DNA of 6,182 nucleotides, from positions 1-6,182 of the forward strand of contig SCUP01000293.1 of the NCBI GenBank assembly GCA_004297665.1. The letters are read 5' to 3'. The notes beneath the pieces are model-generated. The model ran no database searches and had not been told where the DNA came from. It was given only the letters and a program-made list of their open reading frames with translations. This stretch comes from Nitrosarchaeum sp. GTDB taxonomy: Archaea > Thermoproteota > Nitrososphaeria > Nitrososphaerales > Nitrosopumilaceae. Positions 5,408 through 6,182 of the stretch are shown piece by piece. Position 1 is the stretch's first letter, and each line of letters opens with the position of its first letter. The translations under genes and the position numbers were made by a program.

Positions 5408-6182
5408 TTAAAGTGATTTTATATAATCGCGTATAGTTTGAGCGGATATTTTTAATAATCCACTCTCAGATTTGTTTAATTTTATTTCTATGATTTCTTC
5501 AACTCCATATTTGTTTATTTTTACAGGAATTCCCATGGAGACGTCTTTTTCACCATATTCGCCGTTTAATACAATTGATGCAGGCATAACTAGTTCATCA
5601 TTTTTGATTATTGATCTAATAACATCAAAAGTATGCTTGGCAATACCAAACTGCGATCTACTGCCAAAAATTCTTAGAGATTTCCAGTAATCTCGAATTT
5701 CTGTTGAAATTGTTTGTTTTTCTGCCTCATCAATTATTTCAAGTATGTTTTTTTCATTAATTTTTACTTGAGAAAATATAGGCACCATAGAATCACCATG
5801 TTCACCTAACACTAGTGCATCAGTAATTTGTGATTGTTTAATCTTAAATTTTTCTGAAAGTAAGTATCTAAATCGACTAGAGTCTAAACTTGATGCAATA
5901 CCTATTACTTTATTTCTTGGTAATTGAGTTTCTTTTTGAAAAACAAATGTAAGAATATCTAATGGATTAGAAACTATCAATACAATTGCAAAAGGGCAGT
6001 ATTTTTTTATTTGATTTGCAATTTCTTTAATCATCTTAACTTGTGCACCCATCAGTTCAGTTCTACTTTTTAGATAAACTCCTGTACTAGCTGTAATTAC
6101 AACAATATCAGAACCGCTTATTTTAGAAAAATCGTCAGTGCCATGAATTGAAACATCTGAGTTTTCAGGTATGGCGTTGGAT
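5408..6182 (-). CDS. Malate/lactate dehydrogenase-family enzyme, 5' end cut by window edge
   Basis: The frame is open to the right edge, so the internal ATG at 6052 is not the start; 257 C-terminal residues are visible and about 45-50, including the NAD-binding glycine loop, are missing. Family marks, numbered from the first visible residue: the strand SDIVVIT (24-30); the VSNPLDILT segment with the conserved Asn72; LDSSRFR with Asp100 and Arg103, matching LDH Asp168 and Arg171; and GEHGDSMVP with the catalytic His128 (LDH His195). Arg40 aligns with LDH Arg109. The loop before it is unusual: instead of AG-(I/V)-x-R-x-x-x-G it reads ASTGVYLKSR, about one residue shorter, with no Arg or Gln at the position that chooses malate or lactate. 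The fold and NAD-linked 2-hydroxyacid oxidoreductase chemistry are likely; the substrate is open. It is convergent with the transporter gene. Confidence 0.85.
   Translation of the reverse strand, partial: SNAIPENSDVSIHGTDDFSKISGSDIVVITASTGVYLKSRTELMGAQVKMIKEIANQIKKYCPFAIVLIVSNPLDILTFVFQKETQLPRNKVIGIASSLDSSRFRYLLSEKFKIKQSQITDALVLGEHGDSMVPIFSQVKINEKNILEIIDEAEKQTISTEIRDYWKSLRIFGSRSQFGIAKHTFDVIRSIIKNDELVMPASIVLNGEYGEKDVSMGIPVKINKYGVEEIIEIKLNKSESGLLKISAQTIRDYIKSL

Noticed and set aside
5408..6052. Dehydrogenase starting at the ATG at 6052
   Set aside because: The frame continues upstream to the window edge with clear family sequence (SDIVVIT and the loop with Arg40), so this ATG is internal and the gene is truncated by the window.
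1..6182. tRNA, rRNA, CRISPR array, insertion sequence or attachment site
   Set aside because: I saw no regularly spaced repeats, transposase-like frame, terminal inverted repeats or tRNA-like cloverleaf in the intergenic gaps, the longest of which is 194 bp.

Overview
The window looks archaeal. It is AT-rich, most genes have an archaeal TATA-like box about 25-31 bp before the start codon with little or no leader, and the one clear ribosome-binding site matches the archaeal anti-Shine-Dalgarno. The gene set (PAC2-family proteasome chaperone, several CBS-domain proteins, a universal stress protein, a VIT1/CCC1 transporter) fits a mesophilic thaumarchaeon of the Nitrosopumilus/Nitrosarchaeum kind. 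That lineage call is an inference from gene style and composition, not from a marker gene.

Layout: (1) 1-657, minus strand: a CBS-domain protein cut by the left edge. (2) 658-778: a short divergent promoter region holding two TATA-like boxes and an imperfect tandem 13-mer. (3) 779-3076, plus strand: a tight three-gene operon with gaps of 2 and 4 nt. It encodes a protein with four CBS repeats and a C-terminal domain resembling the ribosome hibernation factor HPF/RaiA, then a PAC2-family proteasome chaperone/activator ending in an HbYX motif (Ile-Tyr-Arg), then an Hsp20 small heat-shock protein. (4) 3077-3270: a convergent spacer with a T-rich, hairpin-containing terminator-like segment and a 24-codon minus-strand ORF of doubtful meaning. 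(5) 3271-3693, minus strand: a universal stress protein with an intact ATP-binding motif. (6) 3694-3838: a divergent promoter region. (7) 3839-4666, plus strand: a four-CBS protein related to the one at the left edge. (8) 4715-5395, plus strand: a VIT1/CCC1-type Fe/Mn transporter with its own promoter. (9) 5408-6182, minus strand: a malate/lactate dehydrogenase-family enzyme cut by the right edge, with the usual substrate-specificity loop replaced.

Taken together this is a stress and energy-status neighbourhood. The most interesting unit is the operon at 779-3076. A CBS module (a family that often binds AMP, ATP or other adenosyl ligands) is fused to a ribosome-hibernation-like domain and is probably co-transcribed with a likely proteasome activator and a holdase chaperone. 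This suggests one transcript that, in energy-poor cells, parks ribosomes, tunes 20S proteasome activity and protects unfolded proteins. The domain calls rest on visible sequence; the joint function is a hypothesis.
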